A DNA stretch of 64,000 nt from an uncultured Ruminococcus sp. (GCA_947627445.1 CANQWA010000004.1:24008-88007), one strand, 5' to 3'. Positions 36,895 through 45,926 are shown, numbered from the stretch's first letter. The notes: generated by a model from the letters alone, not told the origin. Program-made: numbers and translations.

Positions 36895-39678
36895 ATGAAA
36901 AACTGGAAAAAATGGATAACAGTCTTTCTGGCACTGTCCTTGTGTCTCTTAGCTGGCCCTCTGCCTGTATTTGCAGAGGGGGAAGAGGAAGGCGTGATTG
37001 CAGAGGAGACTTTGGATTCCGGGGATGACAGTACAGAAGAAGCCGAGGAAAAAGCCAACCGGAAGGAAGCAGTGGAGGAGATCGAGATCACAGTTCAGCA
37101 GGTAACAGCGTATATGCAGAAGCTGAATTCCTGTGAGGGCATTACTTTTTATCTCCGCAGTGAGGATTATAAAGAAGAGATCGACGACGAGGATGTGGTG
37201 GATCTCTTGAAGCATGTTGAACTGGCCGGCATTGACGATGAGTCCGGCGAGGTGGTCTGCACGTTAGAAGAAGAGGACGATACCAAGGAATTTGTGATTT
37301 TTTTAAGCGAAGAAGGAAGGTGGCTGGTGTATACCGATACGGAATATCAAAAGGTCACCATGGTGCGGAAAATTGTCTCTACTCTGGACAGCGCATATCT
37401 GTTTCTGTCTATGGATCAGCAGACCCTGGAGATGTACAACGATGATTTTGACGAAGTAAAACGATCCTACACCAGACAAGGTGACGCTGAGGACGGCAAG
37501 GTGACATTTACCGGAGACGAAGGATGGACAGTGACTCTGTCCGAGAAATGCGATGCGCTGTATTCTGCCGGACGTCTTGTGACAGAAAATGACAAGATTG
37601 CTCTCTATGTTGACGATGACAGAGCGGTGATTGGCTTGCTCAACAAAGAGACAGGAAAGATGTGGTGGTCTACCCCGGAAAATGCCGGACACGACCAGCG
37701 TGCCACCAACACCATTGCCGATGACCTATCTTCCTCTCTGAAGATGGTTTACGGTGAACCTGCAGCCCGGAGTACTAAAACCATGCGCTCTATGAGCGAT
37801 GCAAAAGTCAAAATCAAGGACAGATCCGACGGGGTGGAGATTACCTACGATTTCAAAAAGGCAGGCATCACCATTCCTGTGACATACACCCTGAAAGGGG
37901 ATTATCTGGAAGCCCGTATTGAAACGGCGGACATTCAAGAGGAGGATCCCTCGCAGCAGGGAAAAGTGACAACCTCTGTGACTTTGATGGGGAACTTCGG
38001 GGCAGCCTCCTCTGCCGATGAAGGTTATTTCGTCATCCCTGACGGCAGCGGCGCCCTGATTCGCTTCAACAACGGGAAGTCGAATGTAAAAAGTTATACC
38101 GGTGCAGTTTATGGTTCGGATGTGACAGCAGTCTCTCTCACAGAACCGGCAGTCACCGAGCGGGTATATCTGCCTATGTATGGCATTGTCAACGGCAGCG
38201 ATGCCATGATGGTGGTCTGCACCGATGGTGATTCCAACGCCAAGCTTACCGCAAGCGTCAGCGGTCAGTCCAAGAGCAGCTATAACATCTGCGGCTTTGA
38301 TTTTGTGGTACGGGATTCCGATTCCTACTACATGTCCGGTGACAATACCACGACCCTGACGGTATTCGAGGACGGGGATATTAAGACCGATGCCATTGCT
38401 GTACGGTATTATCCTCTGACAACAGAGGATACGCCGGATTATACTGACATTGCCGCAGCATATCGGGATTATCTCACCGGTGAACTGGACGTAGAAAAAA
38501 CCGTAACCTCTGACGATCCAGGTTTGTATCTGGATTTTTACGGCGGCACGGAAAAGCAGAAGTCCATTCTGGGAATTCCCGTGAAAATGAAAACCGCTCT
38601 GACGACATTTGATCAAGCACAGGATATTCTGAATCAGATCATCCATACACAGACCGGGATCAAGAACATTCGGGTACAGTATCACAATTGGACCAATAAC
38701 GGCATCTCCGGCAAGGTGGACTGGAAGGCGAAAGCGGCTGGTACGCTGGGTGGAAACGCCGATTGGAAAGAGCTCTTGGCAATGGCAGAAGAGCAAAATA
38801 TTGCCATCTATCCGGCAGTGGATAACCAGACCTTTGTTTCTGGCAGCGGGTACTATACATTTACAGATACTACCGTGCGCATCTCTGGTTCTTATGCCCG
38901 TATCTATGATTATGACTTGGCTTACGGCAGCCAGAGCAGTGTGAACAAACCTCTGTCTCTGCTGTCTCCGGCAGTATTCACCGAAGTCTATGAGAAGCTC
39001 GCTGACAGCTATACCAACAGAGATCTGCCCCGTGTTTCTCTGGGCAGCATGACTTCGGCACTTTATGGCGATTACGGCAAAAAAGCCATTTCCCGTGACA
39101 GTGCCATGGAAAAGCTGACAGATTCCTACCAGATCCTCCATGAGGCATCCATGGATATTTTGGCAGATACGGCAAATGCCTATGCACTGCCTTATGTCAC
39201 CGAGATCACCAATATGCCGCTCCAATCCAGCGGATTCGATCTCTTTGATGCGGACATTCCCTTCTATCAGATGGTGATTCACGGCATCAAGCCCTACGCT
39301 TCTACAGCAGTCAACAGTTCGGCAACACCGGCAGAGACAATTCTGCTCTCCATCGCCAGCGGCAGCAGTCTCCACTATGACATGATCGGTGAGGAAACCA
39401 GTATTCTCAAGGACACTGCCTTGGATCATCTGTACTACGCCGGCGCAGAGGACTGGACAGACGAGGCGGCCAGCGCATATATCTTCTCTAAACAAGTTCT
39501 CGGCGGACTGGAAAATCAGACGATTACCGGCTATACCCGGGAAGGCGATGTGATCACCACAGAATATGAAAATGGCACAGTGACTGTGGTAGATCTGGCA
39601 GCACAGACAGTCCGGGTAAACGGTGATACCTATGAATTGTCAGACTATCTTACCAAAAGGGGGGACAGCACCGAATGA
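36895..39678 (+). CDS. Secreted DUF5696-like protein, possible glycoside-hydrolase fold
   Basis: The 927-residue product has a signal peptide (about 1-28, ending FAEG), an acidic region with strong Glu/Asp bias (29-140), a beta-rich domain (about 180-500, with FVIPDGSGALIRFNNGK) and an alpha/beta part (about 520-860: GIKNIRVQYHNWTNNG, IYPAVDNQTF, PYVTEITNMP). A beta-sandwich before a TIM-barrel-like region recalls the layout of GH101/GH129-like hydrolases, and I assign it tentatively to DUF5696. Catalytic residues cannot be assigned. Its last four bases overlap the next permease start, so the operon is tight. No lipobox or anchor is visible. Confidence 0.7.
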   Translation: MKNWKKWITVFLALSLCLLAGPLPVFAEGEEEGVIAEETLDSGDDSTEEAEEKANRKEAVEEIEITVQQVTAYMQKLNSCEGITFYLRSEDYKEEIDDEDVVDLLKHVELAGIDDESGEVVCTLEEEDDTKEFVIFLSEEGRWLVYTDTEYQKVTMVRKIVSTLDSAYLFLSMDQQTLEMYNDDFDEVKRSYTRQGDAEDGKVTFTGDEGWTVTLSEKCDALYSAGRLVTENDKIALYVDDDRAVIGLLNKETGKMWWSTPENAGHDQRATNTIADDLSSSLKMVYGEPAARSTKTMRSMSDAKVKIKDRSDGVEITYDFKKAGITIPVTYTLKGDYLEARIETADIQEEDPSQQGKVTTSVTLMGNFGAASSADEGYFVIPDGSGALIRFNNGKSNVKSYTGAVYGSDVTAVSLTEPAVTERVYLPMYGIVNGSDAMMVVCTDGDSNAKLTASVSGQSKSSYNICGFDFVVRDSDSYYMSGDNTTTLTVFEDGDIKTDAIAVRYYPLTTEDTPDYTDIAAAYRDYLTGELDVEKTVTSDDPGLYLDFYGGTEKQKSILGIPVKMKTALTTFDQAQDILNQIIHTQTGIKNIRVQYHNWTNNGISGKVDWKAKAAGTLGGNADWKELLAMAEEQNIAIYPAVDNQTFVSGSGYYTFTDTTVRISGSYARIYDYDLAYGSQSSVNKPLSLLSPAVFTEVYEKLADSYTNRDLPRVSLGSMTSALYGDYGKKAISRDSAMEKLTDSYQILHEASMDILADTANAYALPYVTEITNMPLQSSGFDLFDADIPFYQMVIHGIKPYASTAVNSSATPAETILLSIASGSSLHYDMIGEETSILKDTALDHLYYAGAEDWTDEAASAYIFSKQVLGGLENQTITGYTREGDVITTEYENGTVTVVDLAAQTVRVNGDTYELSDYLTKRGDSTE

Positions 39679-40568
39679 AAATGGCATATGAAAAACGAAA
39701 GAGTATGTACGGCTACGGTTTTATTGCCCTGTGGTTTATAGGTGCTGTCATCTTCTTTCTGATTCCTGTGGTAGAATCCCTCATCTATTCTTTCAAGGAA
39801 GTCTCTCCGGACACTGGCGGCATGGTAGGTGCATGGGTAGGACTGGGCAATTACAATTATGCCTTTAATGTAGATCCCAACTACCGGCAGTATCTGGTAC
39901 AGGTGCTTCAGGACACTGCATGGAAAACACCTCTGATTCTGATTTTCTCCCTGTTCGTGGCAGTCATCCTGAACCAGAAGTTTCGGGGACGTACCTTCTC
40001 CCGTGCGGTATTCTTCCTGCCGGTCATTATTGCCACCGGTCCGGTATACAATATCATCAATGGTAATCTGCAAAGCACCGGTAACAGCGATGCCAGTCAG
40101 TTCTCCACCATGTTCTCTACAGACTTGCTGGGCGAACTGATGAAATTTCTGGGTCTTTACGGGATCTCGGACAGTATGCAGCAGACGATTGAAACGGTTT
40201 CGGACAATATCTTCGGAATTGTCTGGAATTCTGGCATCCAGATCCTGATCTTCCTGGCAGCACTCCAGAATATTCCGGTTTCTGCTAAGGAAGCGGCGCA
40301 GATGGAGGGTGCAACAGCGTGGGAATACTTCTGGAAGATCACGCTGCCCTATGTCAGCCCCATGATTCTGGCTTGCTTTATCTTTACCATCATCGACTCC
40401 TTTACCGACCCCAATAATGTGGTTATGGGACGTATCTTAGATCTCCAGTCTGACTGGCAGTACGGACCGGCTTCGGCAATGGCGTGGGTATACTTTGCCA
40501 TTGTCCTGGCAGCGGTGGGAGTCATCACACTGATCATCAATAAGTTTGTTTACTATGAAGTGGAATAA
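39675..40568 (+). CDS. Sugar ABC transporter permease (second pair, MalF-like)
   Basis: The 297-residue product has about six transmembrane segments (first about 15-36) and the EAA loop SAKEAAQMEGATAWEYFWKITLPYVSP. The ATGA overlap with the upstream stop implies translational coupling. It forms the second permease pair with the next gene; this pair is diverged from the first pair at 32.9-34.7 kb, so the operon could build two different transporters or a heteromeric one. Confidence 0.92.
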   Translation: MKMAYEKRKSMYGYGFIALWFIGAVIFFLIPVVESLIYSFKEVSPDTGGMVGAWVGLGNYNYAFNVDPNYRQYLVQVLQDTAWKTPLILIFSLFVAVILNQKFRGRTFSRAVFFLPVIIATGPVYNIINGNLQSTGNSDASQFSTMFSTDLLGELMKFLGLYGISDSMQQTIETVSDNIFGIVWNSGIQILIFLAALQNIPVSAKEAAQMEGATAWEYFWKITLPYVSPMILACFIFTIIDSFTDPNNVVMGRILDLQSDWQYGPASAMAWVYFAIVLAAVGVITLIINKFVYYEVE

Positions 40569-40581
40569 GGAGGTGACAAAC

Positions 40582-41649
40582 ATGGAAAATATGAAGGAAC
40601 ATGTGGACAACGCAGAGAATCTCTCTGCCAGGGCTGTCTCTCTGACAGAATCGTTTCAGGATGATGAGCAGGTGGGAAGCGGCATGAGTAAGCGGGAGGC
40701 ACGGAAAATCCGCATGAAAAGCATGAACCGCACCGAGATTGCCTATATGCGCCGTCAGCGCCTTTTCCAACTGGTATGGCCATTTTTCCGGTTTTTTATC
40801 CTGTTTGGTCTGTGCTTTGTCATCCTCTATCCGCTGATCTATATGATCAGCTGTGCGTTTCGTGACTCGGTGGATATGAGCGACCCTACCGTTATGTGGA
40901 TTCCCCGAACCCTGACACTGGATATCATCAAAGAAACCGCAGGCGTGATGGACATCTGGGAAACATTAAAGACGACTCTGCTGCTGAATGTAGGCTGCTC
41001 TCTGATTCAGGTGGCGTCCTGCGCACTGGCAGGCTACGGCTTCGCCCGGTTCAAGTTTAAGGGCAAGGGACTGCTGTTTGGGATTGTTATCATGATGATC
41101 CTGGTGCCGTCACAGATCATTTCCATTCCCCAGTACATGCTGTTCCGGCACTTTGGTGCATTCGGCTTTGAGGTGAATCTCATCAACAATAAGTTGTGTA
41201 TGTATCTTCCAGCGGCAATGGGCAACGGCATTCGTGCTGGTCTGATGATCTTCATTTTCCGCCAGTTCTTCAAGGGCTTGCCCAAGGAACTGGAGGACGC
41301 CGCTTATCTGGACGGCTGCGGACCTTTCATGACCTTTATCCGGGTCATGATTCCCAATGCAGCTTCATCCTTCCTGACCGTATTCCTGTTCTCCGTGGTG
41401 TGGTACTGGAACGACTACTATGTGAGTTCCACCTTTTTCAACAAGAACCAGACCATTGCACTAATGTTGAAAAACCTTTCTACACTGTTGTCCCAGCAGT
41501 TGTTCAATAACGCCGATGTCAGCCCCCGTGAACAGATCGTCTGGATGGAGGCCGGCTGTCTCATTGCTATTTTACCCATCTTAGTGATGTATATATTCCT
41601 GCAAAAGTACTTCACCGAAGGGATTGAGCGCTCCGGTCTGGTAGGATAA
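40582..41649 (+). CDS. Sugar ABC transporter permease (second pair, MalG-like)
   Basis: The 355-residue product has a charged cytoplasmic N-terminus of about 75 residues, then six transmembrane segments and the EAA loop LEDAAYLDGCGPFMTFIRVMIPNAASS. AAGGAGGTGA precedes the ATG at 40582. It ends the operon. No ATP-binding gene follows, so a multitask ATPase of the MsmX type encoded elsewhere is presumed to energise both pairs. Confidence 0.92.
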   Translation: MENMKEHVDNAENLSARAVSLTESFQDDEQVGSGMSKREARKIRMKSMNRTEIAYMRRQRLFQLVWPFFRFFILFGLCFVILYPLIYMISCAFRDSVDMSDPTVMWIPRTLTLDIIKETAGVMDIWETLKTTLLLNVGCSLIQVASCALAGYGFARFKFKGKGLLFGIVIMMILVPSQIISIPQYMLFRHFGAFGFEVNLINNKLCMYLPAAMGNGIRAGLMIFIFRQFFKGLPKELEDAAYLDGCGPFMTFIRVMIPNAASSFLTVFLFSVVWYWNDYYVSSTFFNKNQTIALMLKNLSTLLSQQLFNNADVSPREQIVWMEAGCLIAILPILVMYIFLQKYFTEGIERSGLVG

Positions 41650-41857
41650 TTTCAACAGAATGAGGGCTTTGACCGCAATTTACACAATTTCAGAGGAAAG
41701 AAACCGCACGATAAAATCTCCAATTTCCAAGATCTTTTGGAAGAAAAACCACTTTTTGGTCGGAGTGCCAAGAAATATAGAATAAATCCGGCAAATATTA
41801 CAGCACACTGCACAAAAATAAATCTGCATATTTTACATAAAATTTTGAAAAACGGTG

Positions 41858-41886
41858 TTGACAGACGGAAGTAAATGTGATATAAT
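41858..41886 (+). promoter_or_regulatory. Promoter of the candidate 6S RNA
   Basis: TTGACA (41858-41863), 17-base spacer, TGA-TATAAT (41881-41886): full consensus plus extended -10, with no ORF downstream. The bases between 41650 and 41857 show nothing else. Confidence 0.85.
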
Positions 41887-41892
41887 AATTGC

Positions 41893-42085
41893 ATGGAGTA
41901 AGGCAGATAATACATCGGCTGAAAAGCGGGTGAATTTTGCTCCAAAAGGCTGCTGGGGCGATTGGAATTGCGGCTCGCCCGGCAGATCACCAATTGCAAT
42001 TTATGAAATTTTGCAGTTATCTCTCTTTTTCTCATTGCTTTACTGAAAAGGCATCGGTCATTGGATCGGTGCCTTTTCAGTTTTA
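41893..42085 (+). ncRNA. ssrS: Structured small RNA, 6S RNA candidate
   Basis: A strong promoter and a terminator frame about 150-190 bases without coding capacity. AGTAAGGCAG (41897-41906) pairs with TTGCTTTACT (42035-42044), AGATAAT pairs with GTTATCT further in, and a GC-rich hairpin (CTGCTGGGGCGA with TCGCCCGGCAG) closes the top. Between them is a large, mostly unpaired bubble. A long rod with a central bubble and about 180 nt length is the architecture of 6S RNA, which imitates an open promoter and sequesters RNA polymerase. The 6S name is inference from shape; a different regulatory RNA is possible. Confidence 0.55.
42046..42082 (+). terminator. Terminator of the small RNA
   Basis: AAAAGGCATCGGTC (42046-42059) with GATCGGTGCCTTTT (42064-42077), followed by CAGTTTT. 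Confidence 0.8.
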
Positions 42086-42106
42086 AGAACTTAGAACAAG
42101 TTCTTA
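42084..42106. repeat. AGAACAAGTTCT palindrome, copy 1
   Basis: TAAGAACTTAGAACAAGTTCTTA contains the 12-bp palindrome AGAACAAGTTCT (42093-42104). Near-identical motifs lie at 42212-42223 and 52886-52897. Confidence 0.5.
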
Positions 42107-42140
42107 CAAAACCATCATATGGGGAGCAATAATGACCGCA

Positions 42141-42184
42141 AAAAGAAATAACCGCCCCATTGTGAAATGTGACGGTTATTCTTC
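42141..42184 (-). terminator. purA terminator
   Basis: On the minus strand GAATAACCG (from 42184) pairs with CGGTTATTTC (to 42145), followed by a T run, about 40 bases after the purA stop. Confidence 0.75.
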
Positions 42185-42211
42185 CGTATTAAAGAACGAA
42201 GGAGTAGTATT

Positions 42212-42223
42212 AGAACCTGTTCT
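42212..42223. repeat. AGAACctGTTCT palindrome, copy 2
   Basis: AGAACCTGTTCT abuts the purA stop codon. With flanks it reads on the minus strand as CGATAAGAACAGGTTCTAA, matching the copy at 52.9 kb in 18 of 19 bases. Confidence 0.5.
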
Positions 42224-43497
42224 TATCGTTCCAGAATTTGACTTCGGTCAGGACCATTGCCTACCATAACGACCTTACACTCGCAGACTTCTTCCAGACG
42301 TGCAATGTACTTCTTGCATGCATCCGGCAGTTCGTTAAAGTCCTTGCAAGCGGAAATATCCTCGTCAAATCCCTCAAATTCCTCGTAGATGGGCGCACAA
42401 TCCTCCAGGGCTTCCAACGCCGCTGGAAAATCTTTCAGGACTGTGCCGTCCGGCTTCTGATAGCCCACGCACATCTTCAGTGTGCCGATACCGCTGAGGG
42501 TATCCAATTTATTGATCGCCAGACCGTCCAGACCGTTGGTGCGGACAGAATGTCTCACGATCACAGCATCGAACCAGCCGGTTCTTCTGGGACGACCGGT
42601 GGTCGTGCCGAATTCGCCGCCCTTGTTCCGGATGGATTCGCCTGTCTTGTCTTCCAGCTCGGTGGGGAAAGGACCTTTACCCACACGGGTGGTATAGGCT
42701 TTTGCCACGCCGATAATGTTGGTGATCATTTTGGGACCTACGCCTGTGCCGATGCATGCACCTGCGGAAATGGGGTGGGAGGAGGTGACATAAGGATATG
42801 TACCAAAGTCAATGTCCAGCAGAGTCGCCTGTGCGCCCTCAAACATGATGGTTTTTCCGGCTTTGTTTGCCTCATAGGTGAGGACTGAAACATCAGCCAC
42901 ATATTTCGACAGGCGCTTGCCGTATTCGGTGTATTCTGCAATAACAGCATCCAGATCAAATGCTTCGCCGCCGTACACAGCGGTGATGATTTTATTTTTC
43001 AACGTTCCTGTTGTTCGTGCCTTTTCTGCAAAGATCTCGGGGTGAACCAGATCATAGACACGCAGACCGCACCGCTCGTATTTATCCATATAAGTCGGAC
43101 CAATGCCCCGTTTGGTGGTGCCGATGTCCGAGTTGCCCCGGAACTGTTCCGATAAGCCATCCAGGGCGATATGCCAGGGCATTACCACATGGGCACGGGG
43201 GTCGATCTTTAGATTGGCGGTAGAGATGCCCCGCTGTTCCAGACCGTCCAGTTCGGTGCAGAAGTCCTTGGGATCGAGAACGACACCAGCGCCGATGAGG
43301 CATAGGGTATTTGGGTAAAGAATTCCTGAGGGAATCAGGTGGAGCTTGTACACTTCGCCGTTGTTGACAACTGTGTGACCGGCATTGTTGCCGCCGGTGG
43401 CACGGACAACCACATCTGCACGAGATGCCATGATATCAATGATCTTCCCTTTTCCTTCGTCGCCCCATTGGGTACCGACTACAATATTTGCAGGCAT
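42223..43497 (-). CDS. purA: Adenylosuccinate synthetase
   Basis: PurA couples IMP and aspartate using GTP to make adenylosuccinate, the first step toward AMP. The 424-residue product has the GTP-binding GTQWGDEGKGKIID at its N-terminus, GGNNAGHTVV, the IMP-binding GTTKRGIGPTY, and the C-terminal TTTGRPRRTGWFDAVI and GNGPDRSQ. The start at 43497 has GAGGAA upstream and gives the normal N-terminus; a longer frame to 43557 covers the leader. It is the only minus-strand gene in this stretch, with promoter, leader hairpin and terminator, hence monocistronic. Confidence 0.98.
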   Translation of the reverse strand: MPANIVVGTQWGDEGKGKIIDIMASRADVVVRATGGNNAGHTVVNNGEVYKLHLIPSGILYPNTLCLIGAGVVLDPKDFCTELDGLEQRGISTANLKIDPRAHVVMPWHIALDGLSEQFRGNSDIGTTKRGIGPTYMDKYERCGLRVYDLVHPEIFAEKARTTGTLKNKIITAVYGGEAFDLDAVIAEYTEYGKRLSKYVADVSVLTYEANKAGKTIMFEGAQATLLDIDFGTYPYVTSSHPISAGACIGTGVGPKMITNIIGVAKAYTTRVGKGPFPTELEDKTGESIRNKGGEFGTTTGRPRRTGWFDAVIVRHSVRTNGLDGLAINKLDTLSGIGTLKMCVGYQKPDGTVLKDFPAALEALEDCAPIYEEFEGFDEDISACKDFNELPDACKKYIARLEEVCECKVVMVGNGPDRSQILER

Positions 43498-43529
43498 GAT
43501 GATTCCTCGCTTTTCTTTTTGAAAAATTC

Positions 43530-43590
43530 CGGTAAGGGTTAATCTTACCGCATACAATATTATTATAGCAGGATTTCAGAGGAATTGCAA
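43530..43590 (-). promoter_or_regulatory. purA promoter and leader hairpin
   Basis: Minus strand TTGCAA (43585-43590), 17-base spacer, TATAAT (43562-43567). The transcript would start near 43555 and at once form the hairpin CGGTAAG/CTTACCG (43530-43550), a possible 5' stabiliser or regulator target. From 43591 to 43775 nothing else is recognised. Confidence 0.8.
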
Positions 43591-43775
43591 TAGAAAATGG
43601 TGAATTTTTTTAGCAGAGGTAAGTCAAAGTAAAATTAGCCGAAAAGACGTGGAAAAAGACATGGAACAGGCTTTAAAACAAACCAGTCATGCCCATCCAA
43701 TCCAATGGGTTTTTCTTTTGATCCAATTGCCTTATGAATAAAAATTTATTTTCTTCAAAAAAACATCAAATAAAA

Positions 43776-43804
43776 TTGACGAATTCATTTTTTTGTGCTA
43801 TAAT
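43776..43804 (+). promoter_or_regulatory. Protease gene promoter
   Basis: TTGACG (43776-43781), 17-base spacer, TGC-TATAAT (43799-43804). Confidence 0.85.
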
Positions 43805-43848
43805 AAATATATCGTAATGTGACCCCTGCTTTTTGGGAGGTGTGGTGA

Positions 43849-45897
43849 ATGAAAAAACATATCCGACACCATTGGTTTCGTGTTCTGGCGCTGAGTGTTG
43901 CTATGTGCTGTTATCCCATCGAGGCATTGCCGGTACAGGCGGCTGAGACAGACATGCCGGTGACATATATGACATATGAACAAAATGGGTGCCACTTGTC
44001 GCCCCGGTTGATACAGGCGGACGGCAGAGAAGTTGAGATGACCGTGACAGAAAAAAAGAACATTCCCGGGGTATACCGTGCATCCCAGATTCCCTCTGCC
44101 TACAGTCTGCTGGACGATGCGGGCAATAGCTATGTGACTTCTGTGAAGGATCAGGGTTCCACAGGACTTTGCTGGGCGTATTCTGCCCTGGGTGCATGTG
44201 AATCCAATATCATGAAAAAGGGGTTGGAGATCCCCGACAACTGGCGTGACGAAAAGGGCGAGTTGAATTTCTCCGAGGCTGCCCTGGGGTGGTATGTCTA
44301 TACCGATCACTATCAGGAAGGAGATTTTACCAGCGGCGATGCCATTCACATGAAGGATAAGGGGGTCACCGGCGGCAATGCTTCTATTGCCGGATTTTCT
44401 CTGGCTGCCGGTATTGGTGCGCAGCTGGAAAAATATGCCCCCTTTTCAGACTGGGATAATGGTTATTCCGAATATCAGCGGTTTGTTTCCTATTATCGGA
44501 TGCAAAATTCCGATATGATTTGGCAGATCAGTGAGGATGCCACCTCGGTGATCAAGGAATGGATGATGGAATCCGGCGCTGTCAGTGCGTCCTATTATTC
44601 CGCAGGATCGTATTATGACAACGGCAGTTCCTCAGCATATTATCAGAATCGGTATGACGCCGATTATGCCGACCATGCGATTTTGCTGGTGGGCTGGGAT
44701 GACAATTATTCCCGTGATAACTTTAATCCTAACCAGAAGCCGGAAAATGACGGCGCATGGCTGGTGCGCAACAGTTGGGGCGATGATGATGCCTATGAGG
44801 GATATTTCTGGCTGTCCTATGAAGATCCCTCCATTTGTGAATATACACGCTTTGACATGGCGGTCGCAAACAGCAGTCAGCTTTGCTATCAATATGACGG
44901 TGCGGCAGTTTATGCCGGAATCGGTGCAAAGGCGGCAGCGAATATCTTTACCGTAGAACGTGACGGCGAACTCACTCAGGTGATGTTTCCCAATCTCTCT
45001 TCTAATTCGGATCAACTGGCATATACCATCTCTGTGTATCGCCTGAATAAATCCGCCAAAAACCCAGAGGACGGCAAACTGCTAATGACCACCAGAGGTA
45101 TGCTGTACTACAGCGGTTATAAGGGCGTTTCTGTTCCGGCAGTGCCTTTGAAAAAGAATGAAAAATTCTCTGTTGTACTGGAACTGTCAGCCACTGGTTC
45201 TTCTTCCAGCAGAAATGTCATGCTGGGGATGGAATCTAATGCGGGTGCGGACACAGGCATTGAGCGGGTATGCTCCTATCAGGACGGGGAGAGCTATGTC
45301 ACCAGTGACGGTAAGACTTGGATAGATGTGAACAGCTTGGTAAAAATGCCGGGTGTGAATTACACCTATCCTTATGCCGATCTGGGCAATGTGGCATTGA
45401 AGGCGATTATCAATTCAGAGGAAGAGCCGACCAACTGGACGCAAATGAACGAAGCGCTTGCCCTGGGTGCACCGGATGAAAATTCCAACCAGCTTTTTGT
45501 GGATGCTTATGCAGAAGCAATCTCCCTACCAGAGGACGCTCCGCAGCAGATCGTGAACAATACGGCAAAGAACCTGCTGGCAGGACTGGAACGGGATGGC
45601 AGGATCTCCTATCCGCAGAGTTTGTATGCCAACTACGGCTCCCTCAGAGGAGATCTGAACGACAACGGCAGACCAGATGTCAACGATGCTTTCAATGTTC
45701 TGGTGGCATGTTCTGCACGGGCTCTTGGTTTGATTGGAAAGCTTCGTCCGGCAGAGGTGCGGGCTGCGGATGTGGATTTGGATAGTAAGATTACCATGAA
45801 TGACGCTTACCGGATTCTGTTGTATAACAATATGCTGTCCATCGGGAATGATCCGGATTGGGATAGTGTTCTGAATTATGTGGGCGATTTTTCGTAA
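43849..45897 (+). CDS. Secreted papain-like (C1) cysteine peptidase with dockerin
   Basis: Exported protease, 682 residues. After a signal peptide (about 1-32) comes a C1-type domain with the Gln of the oxyanion hole and catalytic Cys108 in KDQGSTGLCWAYSA, His276 in YADHAILLVGWDD and Asn308 in LVRNSWG. A beta-rich lectin-like domain follows (about 325-510), then a spacer, and a C-terminal type I dockerin (GDLNDNGRPDVNDAFNVLVACS and DVDLDSKITMNDAYRILLYNN, about 605-675). The dockerin implies assembly on a cohesin-bearing scaffold or surface protein encoded elsewhere. GGGAGGTG precedes the ATG; promoter and terminator make it monocistronic. The substrate is unknown. Confidence 0.93.
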   Translation: MKKHIRHHWFRVLALSVAMCCYPIEALPVQAAETDMPVTYMTYEQNGCHLSPRLIQADGREVEMTVTEKKNIPGVYRASQIPSAYSLLDDAGNSYVTSVKDQGSTGLCWAYSALGACESNIMKKGLEIPDNWRDEKGELNFSEAALGWYVYTDHYQEGDFTSGDAIHMKDKGVTGGNASIAGFSLAAGIGAQLEKYAPFSDWDNGYSEYQRFVSYYRMQNSDMIWQISEDATSVIKEWMMESGAVSASYYSAGSYYDNGSSSAYYQNRYDADYADHAILLVGWDDNYSRDNFNPNQKPENDGAWLVRNSWGDDDAYEGYFWLSYEDPSICEYTRFDMAVANSSQLCYQYDGAAVYAGIGAKAAANIFTVERDGELTQVMFPNLSSNSDQLAYTISVYRLNKSAKNPEDGKLLMTTRGMLYYSGYKGVSVPAVPLKKNEKFSVVLELSATGSSSSRNVMLGMESNAGADTGIERVCSYQDGESYVTSDGKTWIDVNSLVKMPGVNYTYPYADLGNVALKAIINSEEEPTNWTQMNEALALGAPDENSNQLFVDAYAEAISLPEDAPQQIVNNTAKNLLAGLERDGRISYPQSLYANYGSLRGDLNDNGRPDVNDAFNVLVACSARALGLIGKLRPAEVRAADVDLDSKITMNDAYRILLYNNMLSIGNDPDWDSVLNYVGDFS

Positions 45898-45926
45898 AGA
45901 TCCATCATGTGTTTCGTATACCATAC

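Noticed and set aside
37726..39495. Open frame of 589 codons on the minus strand
   Set aside because: It lies wholly antisense to the DUF5696-like gene, has no ribosome binding site and its translation is rich in Cys, His and Arg, as in shadow frames.
42093..42104. AGAACAAGTTCT as a LexA/SOS box
   Set aside because: Firmicute LexA boxes are GAACNNNNGTTC, with four bases between half-sites; here there are two, and the neighbours are not DNA repair genes.
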